Assembly: GCA_017303475.1 (NCBI GenBank)
Contig: JAFLBO010000001.1
Coordinates: forward strand, 434,001-498,000
DNA from: Chitinophagales bacterium
GTDB taxonomy: Bacteria; Bacteroidota; Bacteroidia; Chitinophagales; Saprospiraceae
Length of the DNA stretch: 64,000 bases
Reading direction: 5' to 3'
Shown here: positions 1 to 7,392 of the stretch, one piece after another
Layout: each line of letters starts with the position of its first letter
Position numbering within the stretch: the stretch's first letter is position 1
Translations under genes and position numbers: made by a program
The notes under the pieces: generated by a model
Told to the model about the DNA's origin: nothing
Databases searched by the model: none
The model's input: the letters and a program-made list of their open reading frames with translations, nothing else

Positions 1-919
1 GCTGCTGGTCTACCAGGCTTTTTTGCATCCGGCTGCTTTCGCCCTGACTGAGCAACATTGACAACATTTTTACTGCGTAAAAGTCTTTAGTGCCTTGTGC
101 CGGAATATGGTAAGCATAGATGATGGCCGGCAACTGTACATTGTCAAATACGGTATCGCGGCTCACCTTAGTGATAGGCGGCTCTTGCGGGAATTTGCGC
201 TGGATTTCGCCCTTGCCGCGCGGAATATCCTTGAAGTAGATATCAATCAGCTTTTTGGTTTGCTCAATATCAATATCTCCCGCAATACTCAAAATGGCGT
301 TGTCCGGACGATAAAAATCCTTGTAAAACTGCTTGTAATCAGCTTCCTGCGCGGCATTCAGGTCTTGCATAGACCCGATTGGCGGGCTTTTGTAAGGGTG
401 CACACGGTACAGTCTTTTGAGGGTTTCCTCAATCAGCATACCGTAAGGCCGGTTTTCATAAGATTGCCGACGCTCTTCTTTTACTACCTGTCGTTGCGTT
501 TCAATGCCAATTTGCTCCACTTTGGCCTGCAACATCCTTTCGCTTTCCAGCCACAAACCCAGCGCCAGTTGGTTAGATGGAAGCACCTCGTAATAATAGG
601 TGCGGTCGAAGGATGTGTTGGCATTGTTCATGCCACCGGCTTCATTGATATAATCGTCAAATTCGCCGCGTTTGATATTCTCTGAGCCTTCAAAAAGCAG
701 GTGCTCGAAGAAGTGGGCAAAGCCGGTCCGTTGGGGCTTTTCATTTTTTGACCCCACATGGTACATTACAGAAACAGCAACAATGGGTGTACTGTGGTCT
801 TCATGTAAAATAACCTTCAGCCCATTGGCCAATTCGTACTTCACATATTGGATGTTTTGTGCAACCAAGGAGCCTAGTCCAAGGGCTGCCAACATGAGTG
901 ATAATAAAGTCTTTTTCAT
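1..919 (-). CDS. M16 (insulinase-like) zinc peptidase, C-terminus cut by window edge
   Basis: Reading from the ATG at 919 leftwards gives an exported protein with an N-terminal signal segment (MKKTLLSLMLAALGLGSLVAQ) of which about 306 residues lie in the window; the frame stays open to base 1. Around residues 65-75 it carries HFFEHLLFEGS, the HxxEH zinc-binding motif of M16 peptidases, followed by the usual family stretch with NAxTSFDRTYYYE. M16 enzymes are zinc metallopeptidases; exported Bacteroidota members are thought to act in the periplasm or outer membrane, often as pairs of catalytic and inactive halves. This one has the intact catalytic motif. It is separated from the upstream amidohydrolase by a terminator and a near-consensus promoter box (GATTTTTGCGC on the minus strand near 945-955). 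The missing C-terminal half prevents saying whether it is a single- or double-domain form. Confidence 0.9.
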   Translation of the reverse strand, partial: MKKTLLSLMLAALGLGSLVAQNIQYVKYELANGLKVILHEDHSTPIVAVSVMYHVGSKNEKPQRTGFAHFFEHLLFEGSENIKRGEFDDYINEAGGMNNANTSFDRTYYYEVLPSNQLALGLWLESERMLQAKVEQIGIETQRQVVKEERRQSYENRPYGMLIEETLKRLYRVHPYKSPPIGSMQDLNAAQEADYKQFYKDFYRPDNAILSIAGDIDIEQTKKLIDIYFKDIPRGKGEIQRKFPQEPPITKVSRDTVFDNVQLPAIIYAYHIPAQGTKDFYAVKMLSMLLSQGESSRMQKSLVDQQ

Positions 920-1026
920 GACAGGTGTATGATAATTCATGCGCAAAAATCAGCATAATATCCTGGCAGAGTCTATTGGTTTCGATGAATCTTTTGCTTG
1001 CCTCTGCCAAAAGCACAATTCTGCTG

Positions 1027-1067
1027 AAAAAAAATCAGGAACCAGTTGACACGAACTGATTCCTGAT
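1027..1067 (-). terminator. Rho-independent terminator of the amidohydrolase gene
   Basis: On the minus strand an 8 bp stem (atcaggaa at 1034-1041 with ttcctgat at 1060-1067), extended by an inner cagtt/aactg pairing, is followed by a run of eight U residues (A at 1027-1034 on the plus strand). It lies 28 bp after the stop codon of the 1095-2339 gene. Confidence 0.8.
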
Positions 1068-1094
1068 ACTGATCTAATTGTTATCAAAAGTCTA

Positions 1095-2339
1095 TCATTT
1101 CAGCAAAACGCCGTTCTTAACTTTGAAAACCTGTACCCGGCTTTTCAGAACATTGGTTAAAGGGTTGTCTGATAAAACCAGGAAATTTGCTTCATATCCA
1201 TCCTCAAATTTGGCAATTTTCCGTTTTGGATAAATCGCCTTCGGGGTGTTTTCGCAAAGCACCTGAAGCGTCCACGCATCGTCCAAATCGCCCAGGCCAA
1301 ACCAATAGTTCAGTTCCATGCGAAGGGTGCGCTGCATATCATCCGAACCCATTGCCACCATCACGCCGGCATCCTTCAACTTCTTAAGCGTTTTTTTGTG
1401 AAAATCCTGAACTGCCGCTTTATTTGCTGCCGCTTGTGCATGAGAAAGCAGCAATACCACAGGCGTTTTCTTCTTGACCAGCGTTTTCAGGTCGGCATCA
1501 TTCAGTTCAAATTTCTTGGTGTCGCCGGTACCATCCCAGTTATTGCCCGGCAGGTTGGCAAAACCATCCACACCCAGTTTCTGGCCCAAACGCAGGTCTT
1601 CTGCGGTTTCAACCTGTGCAAAAACACGCAATCCGGCCTTGTGGGCCTTTTTTACCACCAGTTTGGCTACTTCGGCCGACAAGCCTTTGCCTTCTTTGCC
1701 GCCATTGTTCATAACGTCGAGCAGACAGATGTAGATGATGCCCGGGTTTTGCATTTTGAGCTTATCCCAATTAGCTGCCAGAGCCTCTTTGTTGTCTATG
1801 TACCAATAGCCATTGCCCAGCATTTTTTGGCTGGTTTTCAGTTCTGCATAACGCTCGCCCCAGAGTGTAGGGTTTTTGATTTTATTGGCCGGACCCTCAT
1901 ATTCCAGGAACGGGAAGCCGAGCGTGCAGGTAATGACACCATTGGAAAAGACTGCATCAGGCGCTGTAGGCTTGTTCATGAGCGGCGCGCTGGCAGAACG
2001 ACCTTCCTGTGTATTGCCCATAATTTGCAGGTAATACACACCTTCACCGAGGTACATGGATAAGGTGTTGGCGGCGGATGGATTTTCCGAAACGCTGGAG
2101 CAATGCGCATCTCCAAACGGTGGAATCAGGTATTTGCCTTCCAAATCAATTACAGAATCCACTTTGGAAGGGGCTTTTTTGCTCAAAAGGCCATTGCTGG
2201 TGAACCAGGTTGCTTTCACAAACCCCTTTCCATCGTACCAAAGGCCGTTGCGGAATTCGTAATTTTTAGTGGTGTTTTGTGCCTGCAAACCAAAAAACAG
2301 GCAGGTAAACAAAGTCAGGGAGGTAAAGATTTTTTTCAT
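1095..2339 (-). CDS. Exported amidohydrolase-family protein with degenerate metal site
   Basis: 414 residues from the ATG at 2339, chosen because it gives a clean signal peptide (MKKIFTSLTLFTCLFFGLQA); an earlier start adds seven implausible residues. The layout is that of an amidohydrolase superfamily TIM barrel: an N-terminal beta-sandwich strand region, PPFGDAHCSS near residues 73-82, a FAQVETAEDLR segment near 240, GVDGFANLPG near 257-266 and GSDDM near 331-335. In active relatives these places hold HxH, H, H and D metal ligands. Here the second His of HxH is Ser81, the barrel His near 242 is Gln and the next His is missing; only His79 and Asp333 remain. It may therefore be a non-catalytic or altered-activity paralogue. 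It is transcribed divergently from lhgO with its own TACTTTTGCACC promoter box. Confidence 0.8.
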   Translation of the reverse strand: MKKIFTSLTLFTCLFFGLQAQNTTKNYEFRNGLWYDGKGFVKATWFTSNGLLSKKAPSKVDSVIDLEGKYLIPPFGDAHCSSVSENPSAANTLSMYLGEGVYYLQIMGNTQEGRSASAPLMNKPTAPDAVFSNGVITCTLGFPFLEYEGPANKIKNPTLWGERYAELKTSQKMLGNGYWYIDNKEALAANWDKLKMQNPGIIYICLLDVMNNGGKEGKGLSAEVAKLVVKKAHKAGLRVFAQVETAEDLRLGQKLGVDGFANLPGNNWDGTGDTKKFELNDADLKTLVKKKTPVVLLLSHAQAAANKAAVQDFHKKTLKKLKDAGVMVAMGSDDMQRTLRMELNYWFGLGDLDDAWTLQVLCENTPKAIYPKRKIAKFEDGYEANFLVLSDNPLTNVLKSRVQVFKVKNGVLLK

Positions 2340-2391
2340 GTCAATGATCATGCTGAGCATGGTGCTGGTAAAATCGTTGGAAAAAGAGGTG

Positions 2392-2399
2392 CAAAAGTA
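2392..2399 (-). promoter_or_regulatory. -7 box TACTTTTG for the amidohydrolase gene
   Basis: Minus-strand TACTTTTGCACC matches the Bacteroidota TAnnTTTG box plus the GCACC extension seen at other genes in this window; it lies about 50 nt before the start codon at 2339. No clear -33 element was found. Confidence 0.55.
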
Positions 2400-2473
2400 G
2401 CCAGATTGGGAGCAATTGCTGTGCAGTTAACATACTCTTACAACTTTCGGTCCAAACTCCCATCAGCGGCAAG

Positions 2474-2481
2474 TACCTTCG
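2474..2481 (+). promoter_or_regulatory. -7 box TACCTTCG of lhgO, 4 nt before the start codon
   Basis: TACCTTCG followed by CTGC and then the ATG at 2486. With the usual start of transcription a few bases after this box, the mRNA would begin at or beside the start codon (leaderless). The protein N-terminus begins directly with the FAD-binding strand and there is no later in-frame ATG before it, so the start itself is secure. Confidence 0.6.
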
Positions 2482-2485
2482 CTGC

Positions 2486-3676
2486 ATGCAGTACGATGTT
2501 ATAATTGCCGGAGGCGGTATTGTGGGATTGGCCACCGCTTTTCAGCTTCAGCAAAAAAGACCTGATTGGAAAATAGCCGTTTTGGAAAAAGAAACAGCAC
2601 CGGCAATGCATCAGAGCAGCCGGAATAGCGGCGTTATTCATTCCGGAATTTATTACCGGCCAGGAAGCCTGAGAGCCCTGAATTGTAAAAAGGGGTACGA
2701 CATGTTACTTCGTTTTTGCCTGGAATACGGTATTCCCCATGATGTTTGTGGTAAAATCATTGTAGCCGTGGAAGAGCGAGAACGCCCATCCTTGGATAAA
2801 ATTCTTGCTAATGGGACACAAAACGGTTTGCAGGGTATCCGGAAAATAGGCCCGGATGAAGTGCGGGAAATAGAACCTCACGTTCGGGCTGTGGAGGCTG
2901 TCTGGGTGCCTCAGGCTGGTATTATTGATTATGGTCAGGTGGCCCGCAAATACGCAGAAATATTCCAGCAACTTGGCGGCAACATTTTTTATAACAAACC
3001 AGTAGTTGCCATAAAAAAGGTACAGGGTGGGGTAGTGGTTGAAGCCGACGATAGCTTCCACACTAAAATATTTGTCAACTGCGCAGGGTTGTTTTCAGAC
3101 CATATTGCTGCAAAAACAGGCGTAGATCCGGAACTGAAAATATTGCCGTTTCGTGGCGAGTTCTACGATCTCAAACCTGAGGCGCAACATTTAGTGCGCA
3201 ACCTGATCTATCCGGTACCCAACCCTAACTTCCCGTTTTTAGGAGTACATTTCACCCGAATGATACAAGGCGGCATAGAAGCCGGTCCCAATGCGGTACT
3301 GGCATTCCGGAGGGAGGGCTACTCCAAATGGGATTTTCATGCCGGTGAACTGGCTGAAACGCTGGCTTATCCGGGGTTCCGGAAAATAGCCCGGAAATAC
3401 TGGCGCGATGGATGGGCTGAAATGCAGCGAAGCTATTTAAAAAGCTATTTTGTAAAAGCCCTGCAACGCCTCATTCCCGCTATCCAATCAGACAACCTCG
3501 TGCCCGGGCGTTCCGGCGTGCGCGCTATGGCGTGCGACCCGCAAGGCAACTTGCTGGACGATTTTTTAATCCTTACGCAACCCGGCATTGTTAACGTGTG
3601 CAATGCCCCCAGTCCGGCCGCCACCGCATCGCTTGCCGTGGGAGAAACCATTGTTGAAAAGATCTTGTCGCTTTAA
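2486..3676 (+). CDS. lhgO: L-2-hydroxyglutarate oxidase (LhgO family)
   Basis: 396 residues. FAD-dependent oxidase/dehydrogenase of the DAO family that converts L-2-hydroxyglutarate to 2-oxoglutarate, a metabolite-repair and lysine/glutarate catabolism step. The N-terminus holds the Rossmann dinucleotide motif GGGIVG (residues 9-14), followed by the family segments SSRNSGVIHSGIYY (about 44-57), NCAGLFSDHIA (about 198) and a C-terminal GRSGVRAMACDP plus NAPSPAATASLA region that closes the FAD site. Length and motif order match the family. The start is fixed by the Rossmann strand, with a -7 box only 4 nt upstream. The next gene starts 9 bp after the stop and is probably cotranscribed. A generic FAD-dependent oxidoreductase is the alternative, but the motif set is specific. 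Confidence 0.92.
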   Translation: MQYDVIIAGGGIVGLATAFQLQQKRPDWKIAVLEKETAPAMHQSSRNSGVIHSGIYYRPGSLRALNCKKGYDMLLRFCLEYGIPHDVCGKIIVAVEERERPSLDKILANGTQNGLQGIRKIGPDEVREIEPHVRAVEAVWVPQAGIIDYGQVARKYAEIFQQLGGNIFYNKPVVAIKKVQGGVVVEADDSFHTKIFVNCAGLFSDHIAAKTGVDPELKILPFRGEFYDLKPEAQHLVRNLIYPVPNPNFPFLGVHFTRMIQGGIEAGPNAVLAFRREGYSKWDFHAGELAETLAYPGFRKIARKYWRDGWAEMQRSYLKSYFVKALQRLIPAIQSDNLVPGRSGVRAMACDPQGNLLDDFLILTQPGIVNVCNAPSPAATASLAVGETIVEKILSL

Positions 3677-3685
3677 ATCTAATCA

Positions 3686-4942
3686 ATGTCGTTGCTCATT
3701 CGTTCAAATCCTGCCAGCCAGGCAGAAAAAGCATATACCTGGCATGTGTTGTTCCGGGAAATCCTGGGATTGGACTATGTTATGGCATTTGAACCCACCG
3801 AATATGGACATGAGCTTTGTTTGCCCAATGGACAACAATTTTTCATTCCTGATACCTTCGACAGTCTCCACCCAGCATCTGACTGGAATTTTCAACTAGA
3901 CACTAAAGATTATCAGTCGCCCGATTTCGATGTTTTTGCGTTTTGCTTTTTTATGTTGAGTCGGCTGGAAGAATATCAAACCAGTCATCGGGATGCGCAT
4001 GGCCGGTTTCCGGCAAAAGCCTCCTGGGCGTTCCGAAATGGGGTATTAGACAGGCCTGTGGTTAATGAATGTACCAATTGGCTTTGGGAAAAACTGCAAC
4101 GAGCAGGCTTTACAGGTGAAAGGAAGCTACCTGAGTTCCGGTGGTCGTTCAGTTGTGATGTAGACCACCCCAGGCTATGGTGGACGGGAGCTGCAAGATT
4201 AAAAACCCTGGCTGGCGCCTTGCTTAAGCGCCGCAGCATTACAGAAGCTCAATTCTGGTTAAAGCAGCCCGGTATGTTCCGAAGGTCTGCAGCAGATCCT
4301 TATGATGTTTTTGAGGAGTGGATGAACCTGTTTGACCAATACGGTCATGTGATTCAGTGGAATTTTATGGGTCAACGCGCACCGGGTAGCGATTGCTGGT
4401 ATCCGCTGGAGAACCCGTTTATTAAAAAGCTTATTCTCAATTTAGCTGAGCGGGGACATACCATCGGCTTTCACCCGGGTTATGAATCGTACAACAATCA
4501 GGATGCTTTTAACCAGGAGTTGAACTCATTGCAAGAATTATCACCTGTTGCGGTAAAGTCTGGCAGGCAACATTACCTGCGTTTTTCCAATCCGGAAACC
4601 TGGCAGGTATGGGAAAAGGCAGGCATGGAAGAAGACAGCACACTTGGCTATGCCGAAGCAGACGGATTCAGGTCGGGAATTTGCCAGAGTTACCCGGCGT
4701 TTGATTTGTCGCAACGTAAAATGCTTCATTTAAGGGAAAAGCCATTGGTGCTTATGGATGTTACGCTGGCGCAGTATTTAAGGTTAACGCCGGAACAAGG
4801 CATAGCAAAAATCAGATACTATCATAAAGTGGTAAAGCAATATGGAGGAGAGCTCACCCTGCTTTGGCACAACTCCTCCTGGAATACACCTTTTTGGACG
4901 CCCTGGAAAAAAGTATTTTTAGAATCACTCAGGCTTGATTAG
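3686..4942 (+). CDS. NodB-like polysaccharide deacetylase-related protein (DUF7033 type)
   Basis: 418 residues with no signal peptide. The C-terminal two thirds has NodB-homology features: FSCDVDHP (about 150) in the place of the catalytic Asp-Asp motif, RGHTIGFHPGYESY with a HxxxH-like metal site (about 255), and a late LLWHNSSW that resembles the catalytic His region. The N-terminal approx. 130 residues match the kind of extra domain that precedes deacetylase-like domains in Bacteroidota capsule/exopolysaccharide clusters. The substrate is unknown. It starts 9 bp after lhgO, so cotranscription is likely, although no functional link between the two is known. Family assignment is good; activity is inferred only. 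Confidence 0.75.
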   Translation: MSLLIRSNPASQAEKAYTWHVLFREILGLDYVMAFEPTEYGHELCLPNGQQFFIPDTFDSLHPASDWNFQLDTKDYQSPDFDVFAFCFFMLSRLEEYQTSHRDAHGRFPAKASWAFRNGVLDRPVVNECTNWLWEKLQRAGFTGERKLPEFRWSFSCDVDHPRLWWTGAARLKTLAGALLKRRSITEAQFWLKQPGMFRRSAADPYDVFEEWMNLFDQYGHVIQWNFMGQRAPGSDCWYPLENPFIKKLILNLAERGHTIGFHPGYESYNNQDAFNQELNSLQELSPVAVKSGRQHYLRFSNPETWQVWEKAGMEEDSTLGYAEADGFRSGICQSYPAFDLSQRKMLHLREKPLVLMDVTLAQYLRLTPEQGIAKIRYYHKVVKQYGGELTLLWHNSSWNTPFWTPWKKVFLESLRLD

Positions 4943-5115
4943 CGGTTCGGCTTTGTTTGTTTTTGTTAAACCGGAGCAGCGAGAGCCAAATTTTGTATGG
5001 TAAACAGCCCTTTCAACCCGCTGTTTTTCAATTTGTTAGCAATCTTCAGAAAGGGTTTGCTTTATTTTGGCTATCGTTAACAGCAAAGGTATTTCAGGTG
5101 CGGCATCTCCATACA

Positions 5116-5123
5116 TACTTTTG
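5116..5123 (+). promoter_or_regulatory. Promoter of the DUF1573 gene
   Basis: TACTTTTGTGCC fits the extended -7 box; a TTTC at 5092-5095 sits 20 bp upstream in the -33 position. It predicts a 5' UTR of roughly 60 nt before the ATG at 5192. The rest of the 4943-5191 gap shows nothing else convincing. Confidence 0.5.
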
Positions 5124-5191
5124 TGCCATCATTCTGACTACGGCAGATCAACACAACTAACATTATCTCATTTAAAACGGTTTCCACTCTA

Positions 5192-5614
5192 ATGAAACAA
5201 GCATTTTCCCTCCTCGCTTTCTTTCTGCTTTGCTCTTTCGCAGTGAACGCTCAAAGCGGTCCGGTGATGACATTCCCGACCACCACCATTGACTACGGCA
5301 AAATTGAAAAAGGAAGCGACAAAGTTCGCAAATTCTCTTTCACCAACACCGGCAACGAGCCACTCGTGATCAAATCAGCAAAGGGTTCTTGCGGTTGCAC
5401 GGTTCCAACTTACCCACAGGAGCCAATCATGCCTGGTGAAACCAAAACCATCGACGTTAGCTACGACACCAACCGTCCAGGCGCTTTCACCAAAACTGTG
5501 ACTATCACTACCAACGAAACGCCAGAAACGCACACCCTCACCATCAAAGGTGAAGTACTTGTGCCACCAGCTCAAGAAGCAGTACCAGCCAGCAATGGCG
5601 GTATCCGTCAATAA
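5192..5614 (+). CDS. DUF1573 domain-containing exported protein
   Basis: 140 residues: signal peptide (about 1-20, ending VNAQ) and one DUF1573 domain, an ASH/MSP-like immunoglobulin fold of about 100 residues. Diagnostic pieces are IDYGKIEKGSDKVRKFSFTN (about 33-52), the conserved KGSCGCTVP around 64-72 and MPGETKTIDVSYDTN (about 79). Such proteins are abundant in Bacteroidota as secreted or surface structural modules; no enzymatic role is known. The gene is a single transcription unit with its own promoter and a good terminator. Codon choice looks strongly biased to C-ending codons compared with neighbours, which suggests high expression. Confidence 0.9.
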   Translation: MKQAFSLLAFFLLCSFAVNAQSGPVMTFPTTTIDYGKIEKGSDKVRKFSFTNTGNEPLVIKSAKGSCGCTVPTYPQEPIMPGETKTIDVSYDTNRPGAFTKTVTITTNETPETHTLTIKGEVLVPPAQEAVPASNGGIRQ

Positions 5615-5645
5615 TAACTGATTGATTTTTGGTTTGACGATACGA

Positions 5646-5683
5646 CCCTGTCGGTGTAATACCGGCAGGGTTTCTTATTTTTT
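5646..5683 (+). terminator. Terminator of the DUF1573 gene
   Basis: Ten-pair stem ccctgtcggt/accggcaggg with one G-U pair, 5 nt loop, then tttcttatttttt; 31 bp after the stop codon. Confidence 0.85.
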
Positions 5684-5806
5684 AGTTGAAACATTGCAAC
5701 CTTTTTATGGCGTTTGTTGTCTAATGTTGCAACGTTTGTCGAAAAACATACAAAGCCCGTCAAAAATCACTAATTTCGTACCGTCTTTTTTAAATAATAA
5801 AAGGCT

Positions 5807-6052
5807 ATGAAAAGAACCATTACATTCAAAACAATACTGGTTGCTGCCTCACTGCTGAGTCTTTGCGCATTTGCATTTGTGAATATGCGCTCCAACACAG
5901 CTTTATCTTCCTCACTGCCAAGTCTGTCCATTGCACCCAATCAGGTGGAAAGTGAAGAAGCAGAAGAAAACCGGGATCTTTCGGTTCCGGACGTAACCGT
6001 ACTCGGGCGCGTCTACGGCATTGCCAAGCGCTTGATGGACAAAGCAAACTAA
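5807..6052 (+). CDS. Small exported protein of unknown function
   Basis: 81 residues. An N-terminal hydrophobic segment (about residues 9-26) preceded by MKRTITFK looks like a signal peptide or membrane anchor. The mature part is Ser-rich then acidic (ESEEAEENRD near 49-58) and ends in a short segment VLGRVYGIAKRLMDKAN that could form an amphipathic helix. I do not recognise a family. Support for a real gene: sensible start, the reading frame ends 23 bp before a strong terminator hairpin, and a TAATTTCG sequence at 5771-5778 could serve as a -7 box. It stands alone between the DUF1573 gene and rimM. Confidence 0.6.
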   Translation: MKRTITFKTILVAASLLSLCAFAFVNMRSNTALSSSLPSLSIAPNQVESEEAEENRDLSVPDVTVLGRVYGIAKRLMDKAN

Positions 6053-6075
6053 AGCCTGTTTAAGGGAATTATACA

Positions 6076-6116
6076 GAAACCCGTTGTTGAGCTTCAGCAA
6101 CGGGTTTCTTATTTTG
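6076..6116 (+). terminator. Terminator after the small exported protein gene
   Basis: Eleven-pair stem gaaacccgttg/caacgggtttc (6076-6086 with 6098-6108), extendable inwards, followed by ttatttt. The rimM promoter box starts only a few bases downstream. Confidence 0.85.
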
Positions 6117-6118
6117 CC

Positions 6119-6126
6119 TACCTTTG
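6119..6126 (+). promoter_or_regulatory. -7 box TACCTTTG of rimM
   Basis: TACCTTTGCACC is a perfect example of the extended box; the ATG at 6145 is 18 nt downstream, giving a very short leader. The box directly abuts the preceding terminator. Confidence 0.65.
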
Positions 6127-6144
6127 CACCTTTAAATCAGGCAA

Positions 6145-6678
6145 ATGGCAGAACCCAACTATATAACCATTGGCAGGACACGCAAAGCGCACGGACTGAC
6201 CGGTGAATTAAAAGTGAGCATTGAGGAACGTTTTTTGGAAGACTTCCTGAAATGTGAACGCATTTTTATTGATGTAAAGGGCGCTAAAATTCCCTATTTC
6301 ATTGAAAATGTACGGGGCGGAGGAGATATTATCCTGCACCTGGAAGAAGTATCAGACCGCGATGCCGCTATTGCGCTGCAGTCTCGTGATATACTGCTAA
6401 GAGAACAGGATATCCTTCCAGATCATTTGAGGGAGTTCGAAACAGAGGAAGAAGAAGGGTTAGAGTATGGTTTTGTGGAAGGTTTTACTTTAGTGGATAA
6501 ATCGCTGGGTCGCATTGGAACCATCAAAGAAGTGCTTGAAATGCCCCAACAGGAAATGGCGTTTCTTGACTATAAAGGCGCTGAGGTTTTGATCCCATTG
6601 AATGTGCAGCTGATTGTATCCATCAATGAGGAAAAACAGGAAATACTGATGGATTTACCTGAGGGCCTGCTTGATTAA
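6145..6678 (+). CDS. rimM: Ribosome maturation factor RimM
   Basis: 177 residues, the normal RimM length. Cytoplasmic factor that binds ribosomal protein S19 and helps maturation of the 30S head and processing of 16S rRNA. The N-terminal barrel opens with ITIGRTRKAHGLTGELKV (GxTxxxHGLxGE motif, about 7-24); the C-terminal PRC-barrel domain has YGFVEGFTLVDKSLGRIGTI (about 108-127), a LDYKGAEVLIPL stretch and the typical end IDLPEGLLD-like sequence. In many genomes rimM lies with rpsP, trmD and rplS; here it stands alone between two terminators. Confidence 0.93.
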   Translation: MAEPNYITIGRTRKAHGLTGELKVSIEERFLEDFLKCERIFIDVKGAKIPYFIENVRGGGDIILHLEEVSDRDAAIALQSRDILLREQDILPDHLREFETEEEEGLEYGFVEGFTLVDKSLGRIGTIKEVLEMPQQEMAFLDYKGAEVLIPLNVQLIVSINEEKQEILMDLPEGLLD

Positions 6679-6729
6679 TCTCCAACAGCTCCCTTACCAA
6701 TCACAATTTTCGCAAGCGCTTTAATAAAA

Positions 6730-6782
6730 AATCTTCATCCGGAAAGATCCGAATGAAGATTGGAGGTTGTTTTCTTTGTTTT
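6730..6782 (+). terminator. Terminator of rimM
   Basis: Fourteen-position stem aatcttcatccgga/tccgaatgaagatt with one mismatch and a 4 nt loop, followed by a U-rich tract (ttgttttctttgtttt). Confidence 0.75.
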
Positions 6783-6799
6783 AAGTCCGTTATACAGGG

Positions 6800-7380
6800 G
6801 CCGTAATTACTACGGCTTTGTTCTCATGGGTTTGCTTGAAGTAAGGTAAAATGAAGGTGTAATGATGACTTAAGGGCCGCTCTCATGGTTGCCTTTTCTT
6901 AGTTTTCAAATGGCCATTCAGGGTTTGCCTCACATGGTTAGAAAATAGGGATAGTGTTTGTCTGGTTTTTATAGGATTTACCCGTGGGTCCGCTGTGTTT
7001 TCATGTGGCCTGTCCGGGCCTTGTTGTATATAAAAGGGTTGGGTTATCTGTTAAACCTGGCCCCCGGCAGCGCTCCGTGATTTCACCTTTTTCCTGCTCG
7101 GCCTACTTGGGGGTGGAGCGCTGCTCGGGGGAGTTTGGGCAAACTGTGCCAGGCCGCTTTCATGTGATCCTTCCGGTCTACACTCGATTCTGACAGTCTT
7201 CTCAAAAACGTTTCGACTTTCCTTACCGCTTTTGATGATACAAAGGTGAGGGCAATACCCTCCTGATGCCAAACACAGAAAATCACATCACTTCCAAAGA
7301 GTCCAAATGTTTTGTGAATTTTGCATTGTCCTAAAAACCTATAAATATCCAAAACGTTGATAATCAATATGTTTTGGTGA
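6800..7380. other. Gene-free structured stretch; possible noncoding RNA
   Basis: About 600 bp without a credible gene; short open frames on both strands have no recognisable domains. The part 7056-7153 can fold strongly: cctgg/ccagg (7056-7060 with 7149-7153) encloses a 16-pair stem with one bulge (7061-7076 with 7115-7131) and a small agttt/aaact hairpin (7132-7145). A further short hairpin, gccgta/tacggc, lies at 6800-6816. It does not match RNase P RNA, tmRNA, SRP RNA or a riboswitch that I can recognise by eye. The transcribed strand is unknown because hairpins read on both. Confidence 0.3.
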
Positions 7381-7392
7381 TTAAAGCTGACT

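Noticed and set aside
95..685. 196-residue plus-strand frame
   Set aside because: It is antisense to the M16 peptidase, whose HxxEH motif and signal peptide are clear on the other strand.
4957..5160. 67-residue plus-strand frame after the deacetylase-like gene
   Set aside because: It covers the promoter of the DUF1573 gene and shows no family resemblance.
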